A stretch of 64,000 nucleotides of DNA. It comes from Stackebrandtia endophytica (GTDB lineage: Bacteria; Actinomycetota; Actinomycetes; Mycobacteriales; Micromonosporaceae). The stretch lies in the NCBI RefSeq assembly GCF_006716355.1, contig NZ_VFOW01000001.1:1488001-1552000 (forward strand). Direction: 5' to 3'. How positions within the stretch are numbered: the first letter of the stretch is position 1; each line of letters begins with the position of its first letter. Both the position numbers and the translations under genes were made by a program. The notes under the pieces were generated by a model. That model did not search any database and was not told the origin of the DNA. It saw only the letters and a list, made by a program, of their open reading frames with translations. Positions 1 to 8,233 of the stretch are shown piece by piece.

Positions 1-2
1 CA

Positions 3-1001
3 GATGCCACCAAACTGGTGGGTGCGCTGCGGTCGGTCGCCGACCCCCGAACCATTGGTTCACTGATTCAATCGTTGAGTGACGTCGCCACCGCCATGGA
101 CCCGGTCGTCGACCGGCCGGGCGTCCCGGAGGCCATCGTCGGCGCGATCGACGCGGTGCGTTCCTGCGACCACGCGTTGGACGCGTTGGCGGAGTCGGTG
201 ACCGCCATCCTGCGTCCGACTCGGACGTCGCGTCGCGAACCGGTCACCGAACCCGTTGCGCCGCAACCGCGTTCGGCTCCCCGCGCCACTCCGCCTCCCC
301 CGCCCGCTCCGGCGGCCGTCCCGCCGCCCGCGCCGACGCCTCCTCGGGAGCGAGTCGAGCCGCAACCGCGCATCCCGGCTCCGGCGATCAGCGAGGAGCA
401 GCTGCCGCGTCGACAGTCGCCGCCACGGCCTTCGGAGCCGCATCGTTCCGAACCGATGTCGAGTCCGCACGTGTCCCCGGTGATGGCCGAGCAACTGCCG
501 GTCGAGCCGGTAGAGCCGTTGACCCCGTCACACGGCTTCCCGCAGATGCCGGAGCCGCCGTCCTTCGTGGAGCCGCTGACGGAGCATCTGCCCCACATGA
601 CCGAAGTCGGGCCCGACCTGTTGTCGGCACCGGCCGGCGAACTTCCCTCCGATATGGACTCCGAGGATGAGGACCTGCTCATCTTCAGCCAGGCCAGGTC
701 GGCGTGGTTCCAGGGGCCGGCAGCACTTGAGGACGAGGAGGAGGACTGGACGCCCGCCGACGCCGGTTGGCGTGCCGCGGCGGCTGCGGCCACCAGTCAG
801 AACACTCCCGCCGAGACCACCGGCACGGGACTGCCGCGGCGAGTTCCGCAGGCCAACCTGGTGCCGGGTTCGGCGATCCTCGGTGACAGCAAGCCGGTAC
901 CGATCAAGCGCGACGCCTCCACATTGGCGTCCCACACCGCCGGATACTTCCGCGGTTGGACCAGGGCCCGACGTGAAACCGTCGGTGCCGGGACACGTTA
1001 A
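3..1001 (+). CDS. Proline-rich protein upstream of a roadblock gene, 5'-truncated by the window edge
   Basis: The frame is already open at the first bases of the window (DATKLVGALRSVAD), so the true start probably lies to the left; a GTG at 18 is the first start codon inside. The visible 332 residues have a helical N-terminal part of about 70 residues, then a long Pro/Ala/Arg/Glu-rich disordered stretch (about 75-200), an acidic patch (DSEDEDLLIF, EDEEEDW near 215-245) and a basic C-terminus. No catalytic motif, signal peptide or membrane segment is visible. The stop is 15 nt before a roadblock/LC7 gene, so the two are probably cotranscribed. Roadblock proteins commonly accompany small GTPases or sensor proteins in actinomycete conservons. 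I do not recognise this protein; a scaffold or adaptor role would be a guess. Confidence 0.6.
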   Translation, partial: DATKLVGALRSVADPRTIGSLIQSLSDVATAMDPVVDRPGVPEAIVGAIDAVRSCDHALDALAESVTAILRPTRTSRREPVTEPVAPQPRSAPRATPPPPPAPAAVPPPAPTPPRERVEPQPRIPAPAISEEQLPRRQSPPRPSEPHRSEPMSSPHVSPVMAEQLPVEPVEPLTPSHGFPQMPEPPSFVEPLTEHLPHMTEVGPDLLSAPAGELPSDMDSEDEDLLIFSQARSAWFQGPAALEDEEEDWTPADAGWRAAAAAATSQNTPAETTGTGLPRRVPQANLVPGSAILGDSKPVPIKRDASTLASHTAGYFRGWTRARRETVGAGTR

Positions 1002-1016
1002 AGGCGGTGCGATAGC

Positions 1017-1439
1017 TTGACTGACCTGGGAGTGTATGAGCGCTCGTTGAGTATGTTGCTGGCGTCCCTGGTGGCGCGTACACCTGGCCTCTCGCATGCG
1101 GTGCTGGTCAGCGTGGACGGCATGCCGTTGGCGATGTCGACGGGACTGCCGAGGGAGCGGGCTCTCCAGCTCGCGAGTATCGGCGCCGGGATGTTGTCGA
1201 TCGCCGATGGTGCCGGCACCGTGATGAACACCGGTGACGCCAACCAGATCATGGTGGAGATGGCGGAGGGTCTGTTGTTGGCCGCACCGGTGGGGCCCCA
1301 GATCTGTCTGTCCCTGTTGGCGGTGTCGGAGTGCAGCCGTGAACAGTTGGGATACGAGATCGGCCATTTCGCGGCCCAGGTGCGGCCGCTGTTGGACGAG
1401 GCCCTGACCAACACCGGCCAGATCCCCAAGATCCGTTAG
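1017..1439 (+). CDS. Roadblock/LC7 domain protein
   Basis: This 140-residue protein is a single roadblock/LC7 domain: VSVDGMPLAMSTGLPRERALQLASIGAGML and a C-terminal sheet ending in LSLLAVSECSREQLGYEIGHF. The length is typical for actinobacterial roadblock (CvnB-like) proteins, which modulate the nucleotide state of a partner small GTPase such as CvnD. The TTG start at 1017 is preceded by AAAGGCGG about ten bases upstream; a GTG four codons further in is an alternative. No DUF742 or GTPase gene follows: the next genes are convergent ABC exporters, so this is not a complete conservon inside the window. Its likely partner is the proline-rich protein just upstream. Confidence 0.85.
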   Translation: MTDLGVYERSLSMLLASLVARTPGLSHAVLVSVDGMPLAMSTGLPRERALQLASIGAGMLSIADGAGTVMNTGDANQIMVEMAEGLLLAAPVGPQICLSLLAVSECSREQLGYEIGHFAAQVRPLLDEALTNTGQIPKIR

Positions 1440-1446
1440 CCGTATC

Positions 1447-1477
1447 CGGGGTGCCCGCATCCTCGAAAGGCACCCCG
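1447..1477. terminator. Hairpin after the roadblock gene
   Basis: A 9-bp perfect stem (CGGGGTGCC / GGCACCCCG) with a 13-nt loop lies 7 nt after the roadblock stop codon. It could act as the first of two tandem terminators. There is no T-tract, which is common in high-GC actinobacteria. Confidence 0.5.
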
Positions 1478-1489
1478 CTGATCGGATTC

Positions 1490-1523
1490 GGTTCAGGCGA
1501 TCCACGGGTGGATCGCCTGAACC
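1490..1523. terminator. Bidirectional hairpin terminator
   Basis: A 16-bp perfect inverted repeat with a 2-nt loop sits between the convergent roadblock gene and the ABC exporter, ending one base before the exporter's stop codon. Its position suggests termination in both directions. Confidence 0.75.
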
Positions 1524-1524
1524 A

Positions 1525-3309
1525 TCACTCGGTTGTGCCGGTCCAGCTCTGCCACAGTTGGTGGTATCTGCCGTCGGCGGCCAACAACTCGGTGTGGCTT
1601 CCCACCTCGACGATGCGGCCCGCGTCCATCACCACGACCCGATCCGCCTGTTGCGCCTGAGTGAGCCGATGAGCCACCACAATGGTGGTTCGACCGTCGG
1701 TCGCCGAGGCGGCGGCCTCCTCCAGACGACGGGCACCGGCGCTGCCGGCCTCGGCGGTGGCCTCGTCCAGGATGACGACCTCGGGGTCGGCGAGGACCAG
1801 GCGCGCCAGGGCGATTTGTTGCGCCTGCGACGCGGTCAACTGATGGGCGTTGTCCCCCACCCTCGTGTCCAGGCCCTCGGGCAATGCCTTGACCCAGGAA
1901 TCGGCGTCGACCAGCGCCAACACCGACCACAGCGTGCCGTCGTCGACGTCGGGACGGGCCAGCCGCAGATCTTGCGCGAGGCTGCCGGAGAAGACGTGCA
2001 CTTCTTGGCTCAATAGGCAGATCCGACGGCGGATCTCGGATTCGGGTAGCCCGGTCAGGTCGACTCCGCCCAGTCGCACGGTGCCCGCCGAGGGGGCGAT
2101 GATGCCGGCGGCGATTCCCGCCAACGTCGTCTTTCCGGCGCCGCTGGCACCCACCAGTGCCACGCGTTCCCCCGGGGCCACCGTCAAGTCCACATCAGAT
2201 AGAACGGTCGGTCCGTCCTCGTAGCGGTGGGTGATCCGCGCCAGATCCAGGCCGGGGTCGGCCGGGTCCCGCTGCGCTTCGACGGTCGGCGGGTCGGGCA
2301 TCTGGACGACACCGGCGAGCCTGGCCAGACTGGCGCCGGTGGACTGGACGTCGTCGAACACCATGATGAGTCCGCCCAACGGGTTGAACAGCCGGTGGAA
2401 GTACAGTGCCGCGGCGGTCACCGCTCCGACGGTCACCAGGTCCGCGTCGACCAGGAAGAACCCGACCATGAGGACGGCGACGAGGCCGATGCACTCGGCG
2501 CGGTTGCTTCGGGAGGCGAACCGGGTGAACAGCGCGAACACGTCGATCGATACGTTCATCGCCGCCGCCGACCGGTTGTCGATCTCGGCGATGTGGCGTT
2601 CCTCCAACCGGTAGGCGCGAACGGTTTCGGCACCGCGCAGCGACCCGACCAGTGCGTGTGACCGCTCCCCCATCGCGACGCGTTCCCTGGCGTAGTACGG
2701 CGCCGACCGTGGCAGGTACCAGCGCAGTCCCATGATGTAGGCGGGGATGGCGATCACCCCGGCCAGGCCCAACCGCCAGTCGAGGGCGAACAGTCCCGCA
2801 CCGGTCAGCACGACCATCAATCCGGACGAGACGGCCTGTGGCCCGACCCGGATGAAGCCCTCCGACACTTCGGACACGTCGTCGCCGACTCGGGACAACA
2901 GGTCGCCGGTCCCCACCCGTTCGGATGTCGCGGTGGGAAGGTTCAGTGTCTTGTGCAGCACCCGTTCCCGCAACCTGGCGACGATGGTGTTTCCGGTCCT
3001 GGCCACCAGGGCCGATCCGACGCCGGTCAGGATCGCACTGACGATCGCCGCGATGACCAGGACGACGACCACGGTGATCACATCGGACAGGTCACCGCCG
3101 TCGTTGACCTGGTCGACCAGCACTCCCAGCATCCATGGTGCGACCAGGCCCGCACCGGTCGCCGCCGCCATCGTGACGATCGCGAGGATCACCAGTGCGG
3201 GATGGCCGATGAGTTCCTGCCGCATCAACTTCCAGGTCTGACCGGCGGTGGCGACGGGAAGCAGCTGACGCTCGGGTTCGGACTGGGTGGTTTCGAGGGT
3301 CGTGGTCAT
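1525..3309 (-). CDS. ABC exporter half-transporter with intact Walker motifs and a degenerate signature
   Basis: This 594-residue fused membrane/ATPase half-transporter has an N-terminal transmembrane domain of about six helices (residues 30-320) and a C-terminal nucleotide-binding domain. The Walker A is GASGAGKTT, the Q-loop lies in ICLLSQEVH, Walker B is VVILDEAT and the switch histidine is in IVVAHRL. The ABC signature is LTASQ instead of LSGGQ. It overlaps the upstream half-transporter by 4 nt (ATGA), so the two are translationally coupled and should form a heterodimer. In that dimer its good Walker A/B would pair with the partner's intact LSGGQ to make one working ATP site. The substrate is unknown; the iron-box-like site upstream of the pair suggests siderophore traffic, by analogy with iron-regulated ABC-exporter-fold pairs such as IrtAB or YbtPQ. 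Confidence 0.9.
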   Translation of the reverse strand: MTTTLETTQSEPERQLLPVATAGQTWKLMRQELIGHPALVILAIVTMAAATGAGLVAPWMLGVLVDQVNDGGDLSDVITVVVVLVIAAIVSAILTGVGSALVARTGNTIVARLRERVLHKTLNLPTATSERVGTGDLLSRVGDDVSEVSEGFIRVGPQAVSSGLMVVLTGAGLFALDWRLGLAGVIAIPAYIMGLRWYLPRSAPYYARERVAMGERSHALVGSLRGAETVRAYRLEERHIAEIDNRSAAAMNVSIDVFALFTRFASRSNRAECIGLVAVLMVGFFLVDADLVTVGAVTAAALYFHRLFNPLGGLIMVFDDVQSTGASLARLAGVVQMPDPPTVEAQRDPADPGLDLARITHRYEDGPTVLSDVDLTVAPGERVALVGASGAGKTTLAGIAAGIIAPSAGTVRLGGVDLTGLPESEIRRRICLLSQEVHVFSGSLAQDLRLARPDVDDGTLWSVLALVDADSWVKALPEGLDTRVGDNAHQLTASQAQQIALARLVLADPEVVILDEATAEAGSAGARRLEEAAASATDGRTTIVVAHRLTQAQQADRVVVMDAGRIVEVGSHTELLAADGRYHQLWQSWTGTTE

Positions 3310-5051
3310 CGCAGCACCGCTTTTCGGTAGTCCGAGTCGGCTTCGAGGAGGTCGTGGTGGGTGCCGCTTCGGACGAGACGGCCCGCGTCGATCACGACGA
3401 CGCGGTCGGTCTTGCCCAGTAGCGCGGGCGAACTGGTTATAAGAATGGTGCTGCGTGAGGGGTTGCGTCCGCGCAGCGCGGCCAGTCCTTCGGCGGCCAG
3501 TTCCTCGGTGGCGGCGTCTATCGCTGTGGTGGGGTCGTGCAGCACCAGGATCGGTGGGTCGGTGACCAGTGCCCGCGCCAGACCGAGGCGTTGCCGTTGG
3601 CCTCCGGACAGGCTTCGCCCCTGATCGTCGAGGTGCCGGTTCAGGCCGTCGGGGTGGCTGTCGATCACGTCGGTGGCGGCAGCGGCGGTCACGGCTCGGT
3701 CGGTCCGGACGGCGAGGTCGCCACCGGTGGCGGCGGCTGCGGTCAGGTTGGCGCCGAGGTTGCCTTCGAACAGCGTGGTGCGATGGGGTTCGACGTGAAC
3801 GATGCGTCGGTAGTCGGTGAGGGTGATGGTGTCGGCGGGGATTCCGCCGAGGGTCAGCCGACCGTCGTGGTCATCGGTGGCGACGGTGCGGTTCACCAGG
3901 TTGAGCAGCGCGTCGGCATCGGCGGGGTCGTGGCACACCACGCCCAGGGTCTCGCCGGGCGCCACCGACAGGTCCAACCCGGTCAGGTTTCGGTGGGTCA
4001 TTCCGCGCAGTGACAGCTCCACGGCCTCGACGGTCCCGGTGTCGGTGCCGGAATCGGCGACGACCGGTGGCGCGGCCAACAGCCCGATGACGCGCCCCGC
4101 GGAGGCTTTGGCCACCGCGGCGATCTGGCTGCACATTCCGAGGGTTCGCATGGGTTCGGCTATGAACTGAGCCAGTCCGATGACGGTGATCAGCTCTCCG
4201 ATGGACAGTCGTCCGGAGAGGGTGAACCAGCCGGCCACTCCGGCGACCGCCGCCAGAAATAGTCCACTGAGGCCGGTGGTGATCGCTTGGAACACTCCCG
4301 TGACCGACACGGCCTTGAGGGACTTCCCCAGCGCGACCTCGCTGGAGGCGCGGTACCGGTCGGCGGCGCGACCGGTGGCCCCGATCCCCCGTAGGGTGCG
4401 CAGCCCGGTGACGAAGTCGGTGGCCAGCCCGGTGGTGGTGGCGGTGGCGGCTTGCGCGTCAACGCTTCGACGGCTCAACGGCGGACCGACGAGTTGCAGT
4501 ACGCCGAGCAGAACCGGTACGCCCACCAGGACTCCGATCCCCAATGGCGCATCGATCCACAACAGTGCGATGGCGGACACGACGATGGCCATGACCGCGG
4601 CGATGCCCATGGATATCGCCCGGATGAACAGGGCGGCCTTCTCGGCGTCGGAGGTCGCCACGGCGAGGGTTTCGCCGGTGCTCAACCCGGTCGCGTGGCC
4701 TCGAGGGTCCAATGCCCGTCGTGTGAGCCGCATGCGCAGACCGTGGGTTTCGCGTTCTAGCGCGATGACGGTCTGCCTGGCACCGAATCGCCAGGCCAGT
4801 GCCAGCACGGTGAACAGCGCGATCGTTCCGCCGATGCACCAGGCGAGGGCGGTGAGGTCGCGAGTGGCCACGGCGACGTCGATGGTGATGCCGATGGCGA
4901 TGGGGACCGCCGCTTCGCAGGCCTGGTGCAGTGACAGCAGCAACCACCCCAGGCCGAGGCGACTTTTCTGTCGCCATACCAGTCCGGCCAGCAACCGGCG
5001 AACCGCCGATGGCGGCGCCGGGTCATCCGGTTCGGTAGCGCGCGTGGACAT
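3306..5051 (-). CDS. ABC exporter half-transporter with a degenerate ATP site but intact LSGGQ
   Basis: This 581-residue half-transporter has a transmembrane domain (residues 20-310) and an ATPase domain. The signature LSGGQRQRLGLARAL is perfect, but the place where Walker A should be reads LGVVCHDPADADAL with no GxGK(S/T), Walker B reads ILVLHDPTT (canonical acidic residues altered), the Q-loop position is in IVHVEPH and the H-loop is ILITSSPAL without histidine. This is the mirror image of its partner, so the heterodimer has one consensus and one degenerate site, as is known for asymmetric heterodimeric exporters such as TM287/288. It is the first gene of a two-gene operon, with an iron-box-like sequence 55 nt upstream of the start. 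Confidence 0.9.
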   Translation of the reverse strand: MSTRATEPDDPAPPSAVRRLLAGLVWRQKSRLGLGWLLLSLHQACEAAVPIAIGITIDVAVATRDLTALAWCIGGTIALFTVLALAWRFGARQTVIALERETHGLRMRLTRRALDPRGHATGLSTGETLAVATSDAEKAALFIRAISMGIAAVMAIVVSAIALLWIDAPLGIGVLVGVPVLLGVLQLVGPPLSRRSVDAQAATATTTGLATDFVTGLRTLRGIGATGRAADRYRASSEVALGKSLKAVSVTGVFQAITTGLSGLFLAAVAGVAGWFTLSGRLSIGELITVIGLAQFIAEPMRTLGMCSQIAAVAKASAGRVIGLLAAPPVVADSGTDTGTVEAVELSLRGMTHRNLTGLDLSVAPGETLGVVCHDPADADALLNLVNRTVATDDHDGRLTLGGIPADTITLTDYRRIVHVEPHRTTLFEGNLGANLTAAAATGGDLAVRTDRAVTAAAATDVIDSHPDGLNRHLDDQGRSLSGGQRQRLGLARALVTDPPILVLHDPTTAIDAATEELAAEGLAALRGRNPSRSTILITSSPALLGKTDRVVVIDAGRLVRSGTHHDLLEADSDYRKAVLR

Positions 5052-5105
5052 ACGGAAACCTCGGGACGTGTGGGGATTGAGCGGCGGGCCGCACCTGAAG
5101 CCAAG

Positions 5106-5124
5106 TTAGGGAAGCCTAGCCTAC
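5106..5124. promoter_or_regulatory. Candidate DtxR/IdeR iron box upstream of the ABC exporters
   Basis: TTAGGGAAGCCTAGCCTAC matches the 19-bp iron box consensus TTAGGTTAGGCTAACCTAA at 14 positions, by eye. It lies 55 nt upstream of the first exporter gene and within the divergent region shared with the small secreted protein. It is a weaker match than the box at 63443. Confidence 0.55.
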
Positions 5125-5302
5125 TGAGAACGTAACGGTTGTCGACAGTGACTCATCCCTCAGCCTGCCGAGCGATGAGTCTTGTGGCGCAACGATTCCA
5201 CCGTTCGAGTATTGCGGCGATCACGGATCGTGTGGATACTGACAGGACACCTTCGCCACTCCGGTGGCCCTGCCCAAGCCCCACTCCTCGAAGGATGTGC
5301 CC

Positions 5303-5560
5303 ATGTCCCGCAAATCCGTCCGCCGAGCCGTCACCCTCGGCCTGAGCGCTGCCGCGTTGACCACCGCCTCCCTGATGACCGCGCCACCGGCGACCGCATC
5401 GATTCCACTGTGCCCGACTGACAGCTGGTGCCAGTACACCTATTACTCCGAGCCGGAGCGCATCACCCCGGTCGGTGACGCCATGGTCGACTGCGACGGC
5501 AACACCGAGGTTCGCGGCCGGGTCACCTCGTTCGTGACGATGTCGCACTGGCCCTGCTAG
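5303..5560 (+). CDS. Small secreted protein, DUF6289-like
   Basis: An 85-residue precursor. The ATG at 5303 is preceded by AAGGA at a good distance; an in-frame ATG at 5264 has no such site. The N-terminus MSRKSVRRAVTLGLSAAAL followed by an Ala/Thr-rich stretch to ATASI is a Sec signal peptide. The mature part is about 40 residues with four cysteines (CPTDSWC, VDC, WPC) and the pattern YYSEPERITPVGD...CDGN...GRVT, which resembles the small secreted DUF6289 family. The function of that family is unknown. The gene is monocistronic, divergent from the ABC exporters and followed by a very strong hairpin. Confidence 0.65.
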   Translation: MSRKSVRRAVTLGLSAAALTTASLMTAPPATASIPLCPTDSWCQYTYYSEPERITPVGDAMVDCDGNTEVRGRVTSFVTMSHWPC

Positions 5561-5565
5561 AGACC

Positions 5566-5619
5566 GTGAACGACGAACGGCTCGAAACACCGTGGTGTTT
5601 CGAGCCGTTCGTCGTTCAC
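5566..5619. terminator. 26-bp perfect stem, bidirectional terminator
   Basis: The arms 5566-5591 and 5594-5619 are perfect reverse complements separated by 2 nt. The structure fills the gap between the convergent secreted-protein and M23 genes, starting 6 nt after one stop and ending 5 nt before the other. It would be far more stable than ordinary terminators. Confidence 0.85.
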
Positions 5620-5623
5620 TTGA

Positions 5624-6592
5624 CTATGCGACCAACGGACGCCAGGTCAACGGACCGATCCAACCGTCGGCGACCAGACCCTTCGAACGCTGGAACTTCT
5701 TGGTGGCGTCGACGCTCAGCGAACCGAAGTCGCCGTCGACCAACAGGCCGTAACCGTGCCGGTTGAGGCCGGTCTGGGCCGCCTTGGAGGCCGAGCCCTG
5801 CTTGCCGTTCTTGACGTCGACGACCAACACCGGCCAGCTGATCGGGCCGATGACTCCGTCGGCGACCAGGCCCTTCGAACGCTGGAACGCCTTGGCCGCG
5901 TCGACACTCTTCGTAGCGAAGTCGCCGTCGACGACCAGCTTCTGCCCGCGGGCGTTCAGCAGGTGCTGGACGACTCGCGCGCGGGCGCCGGTGGTGCCCT
6001 TCTTGACAGTCGGCCAGTTTCCACTGCCGCCGGCCGGAGCACTGGACCCCAGGGTGATTCCCTTGTTCGCCAGGAAGGTGTAGGGGTTGAGCAGCCCACC
6101 GTTGAGGTGCACCTCGAAGTGCAGGTGGTTTCCGGTGGAGTTGCCGGTGGTACCCATGGCGGCGATGCGCTGTCCGGCGACGACGGTCTGACCGACGGAC
6201 ACCGCTGCGGAGTAGAGGTGTCCGTAGTAGGTGCGGTAGCCGCCACCGTGGTCGATGAGCACACCGTTTCCGGTGCGGCCCGGCAGCAGGCCCTGACGGG
6301 TGTCACCGGGGTAGGAGTTGGTCCGCACGCCGACGATCTTGCCGCCGTTGGCGGCCCAGATCGCCGTTCCCTGGTTGTTGGCCACGTCGGTACCACTGTG
6401 GGTGGGGCGTGCCGGGGTCTTGAAGCCGGAGGTGATCCGCCCCATCGTGGGGTTGCTCCAGACACCGGCTTGAATCCCGACCTCACCGGCCGTCGCGATG
6501 GAGGGGATTCCGGCGATTGCGATTCCGGCACCGAGACCGATGAACAGCTTTCTACGGTTCATTGTGGCTTCGAAAGCTCTTTTCTTGGGCAT
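5624..6592 (-). CDS. Secreted M23 peptidoglycan endopeptidase with two peptidoglycan-binding domains
   Basis: From the ATG at 6592 (GAAAGG about nine bases upstream) the protein has 322 residues; an ATG at 6562 is a possible shorter start. The signal peptide is MNRRKLFIGLGAGIAIAG... up to ATAGE. The LytM/M23 domain carries the zinc-ligand pattern HSGTD and HLHFEV together with GNGVLIDHGGGY and YGHL. Two PG_binding_1 repeats follow, each with the VDGDF...DA.K.FQRSKGLVADG.IGP pattern. The enzyme is expected to cleave stem-peptide cross-links in the cell wall, anchored by the C-terminal repeats. The two repeats are very similar, indicating recent internal duplication. A short putative leader ORF lies upstream. 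Confidence 0.92.
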   Translation of the reverse strand: MPKKRAFEATMNRRKLFIGLGAGIAIAGIPSIATAGEVGIQAGVWSNPTMGRITSGFKTPARPTHSGTDVANNQGTAIWAANGGKIVGVRTNSYPGDTRQGLLPGRTGNGVLIDHGGGYRTYYGHLYSAAVSVGQTVVAGQRIAAMGTTGNSTGNHLHFEVHLNGGLLNPYTFLANKGITLGSSAPAGGSGNWPTVKKGTTGARARVVQHLLNARGQKLVVDGDFATKSVDAAKAFQRSKGLVADGVIGPISWPVLVVDVKNGKQGSASKAAQTGLNRHGYGLLVDGDFGSLSVDATKKFQRSKGLVADGWIGPLTWRPLVA

Positions 6593-6652
6593 GGGGGGCA
6601 TCCTTTCGAAACTGGGCGCAGTTGGCGGAAGGATACCCAGCAGTAGCAAGCG

Positions 6653-6682
6653 CTATATCTGCGGCTCACCGCGTGCGATCAT
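6653..6682 (-). CDS. Possible 9-codon leader ORF upstream of the M23 gene
   Basis: An ATG with a strong upstream GGGAGA opens a 9-residue ORF (MIARGEPQI) that ends 60 nt before the M23 start. Such an ORF could be a leader peptide or chance. No codon run typical of attenuation is present. Confidence 0.25.
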   Translation of the reverse strand: MIARGEPQI

Positions 6683-7180
6683 GCGTTCTCCCTGGTCAAA
6701 CACTCATCCATATATGCACCATAAGCAATACATCACACGCTTTCGGATGATCTTCTCGATCGGATTGTCACCGGGAAACGACAGCGGGTGCCACCACCGG
6801 GCACCGCTCTCACCAGGCGTGCCCGCCGGGAAGCGGTGCGAGTGCCGCCAATCGGGTTATCGGCAGGTTCATGCGTATGGATCTACGAAGGAGTGGTTAC
6901 GCTAGCCGCCGTCCAAGCCGCGCCCGACGGCGAAGCATGCGTCGTCACCGCGAAGCGGCCGAGAACACGCCAAGCCGGTATGGACTCCTCCGCTTGGTCG
7001 CCACCGACGCCTTGTCACCAACCCCGCGACGTCGGCAGCAGAAACGCGGTCACGCACCTGGCCGGGGCTTCACGGGAGCGGGACCGCATCCCACAGCACG
7101 GCCCGACCCAACACGGCGAAAGAACCCGTGCAGATCGACCGCACAGGCCTAAGCCGTCCAGACGCGAGATGACTCGTCGT
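6683..7180. other. Intergenic region between the M23 gene and thrC
   Basis: About 500 nt. The part nearer the M23 gene is AT-richer, with runs such as CATATATGG that could hold its promoter. An open frame on the plus strand (6788-7393) runs into thrC antisense and its Arg/Pro-rich composition looks non-coding. Many actinobacterial cell-wall hydrolase genes have c-di-AMP riboswitches, but I could not match the conserved core here. Confidence 0.4.
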
Positions 7181-8233
7181 TCACAAACCGAGCGAGCGCG
7201 CCGCCACCGCCGCGTCCACGGGAATGGTCTCCGGGCGAGGCGCCGTCGACACCGCCCAGTCGGGGTCCTTCAACCCGTGACCGGTCACGGTGCAAACCAC
7301 CGTCGCGCCCGCCGGAACCGTGCCGTTGGCCGCCGAGGCCAACAATCCGGCGACACTGGCCGCGCTGGCCAACTCGACGAAGACGCCCTCTGAGCGCGCC
7401 AGCAACAGGTAGGCGGAATGGATGTCACGGTCGGACACCGCGATGATGTCGCCGCCGGACTCGTCGCGGGCGTCCAACGCCCCGGTCCAACTGGCGGGGT
7501 TGCCGATGCGGATCGCGGTGGCGATGGTCTGCGGCTCGGAGACGACCTGACCGCCGACGATGGGTGCGGCACCGGCGGCCTGCACGCCCAGCATCCGGGG
7601 GCGCTTCGACGCGGTTCCGGCGTCGACCTCCTCCCGGTATCCCATCCAGTAGGCGGTGATGTTGCCGGCGTTGCCGACGGGTAGACAGTGGACATCAGGT
7701 GCGTCGCCCAGTGCCGCCACGATCTCCAGCGACGCGGTCTTCTGTCCCTGTAGACGATCCGGGTTGACCGAGTTGACCAGCGATACCGGGTAGTCCAAGG
7801 CCAGCTTCGAGGCCACCGTGAGGCAGTCGTCGAAGTTGCCGTCCAATTGCAGCACGTGGGCGCCGTGGACGACGGCCTGCGCCAGTTTGCCCAGCGCGAT
7901 CTTTCCCTGCGGAACCAGGACGGCACAGGTGATACCGGCGCGTGCCGCATAGGCGGCGGCCGACGCGGACGTGTTTCCGGTGGAGGCGCAGATGACGGCT
8001 TTGGAGCCGGCTTCGACCGCCTTCGACACCGCGACCGTCATCCCCCGGTCCTTGAACGAACCGGTCGGGTTTCCGCCCTCGACCTTCAGGTAGACGTCGC
8101 ATCCGGTGCGTGCCGAGATGACGGGTGCGGGCAGCAACGCGGTACCGCCCTCTCCCAGGGTGATGACCGGAGTGTCCTCGGTGACCGGCAACCGGTCGCG
8201 AAACTCCTCGATCAGGCCTCGCCACACTCTCAT
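7181..8233 (-). CDS. thrC: Threonine synthase
   Basis: This 350-residue PLP enzyme converts O-phosphohomoserine to threonine. The PLP lysine is in GSFKDRGMT, the phosphate-binding loop is [14 protein letters not shown], and the C-terminal [12 protein letters not shown] is characteristic of threonine synthase rather than serine dehydratase. The start overlaps the hom stop by 4 nt (ATGA) with GGAGGGGGAG ahead of it, so it is translationally coupled to homoserine dehydrogenase. It is the last gene of the argS-lysA-hom-thrC run. Homoserine kinase (thrB), which usually follows, is not in the window. Confidence 0.95.
   Translation of the reverse strand: MRVWRGLIEEFRDRLPVTEDTPVITLGEGGTALLPAPVISARTGCDVYLKVEGGNPTGSFKDRGMTVAVSKAVEAGSKAVICASTGNTSASAAAYAARAGITCAVLVPQGKIALGKLAQAVVHGAHVLQLDGNFDDCLTVASKLALDYPVSLVNSVNPDRLQGQKTASLEIVAALGDAPDVHCLPVGNAGNITAYWMGYREEVDAGTASKRPRMLGVQAAGAAPIVGGQVVSEPQTIATAIRIGNPASWTGALDARDESGGDIIAVSDRDIHSAYLLLARSEGVFVELASAASVAGLLASAANGTVPAGATVVCTVTGHGLKDPDWAVSTAPRPETIPVDAAVAARSLGL

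Noticed and set aside
6593-6900. c-di-AMP (ydaO) riboswitch upstream of the M23 gene
   Set aside because: Expected for actinobacterial wall hydrolases, but I could not match the conserved core on either strand.
6788-7393. 201-codon plus-strand frame upstream of and into thrC
   Set aside because: Arg/Pro/His-rich, no family, and overlaps thrC antisense by over 200 nt.
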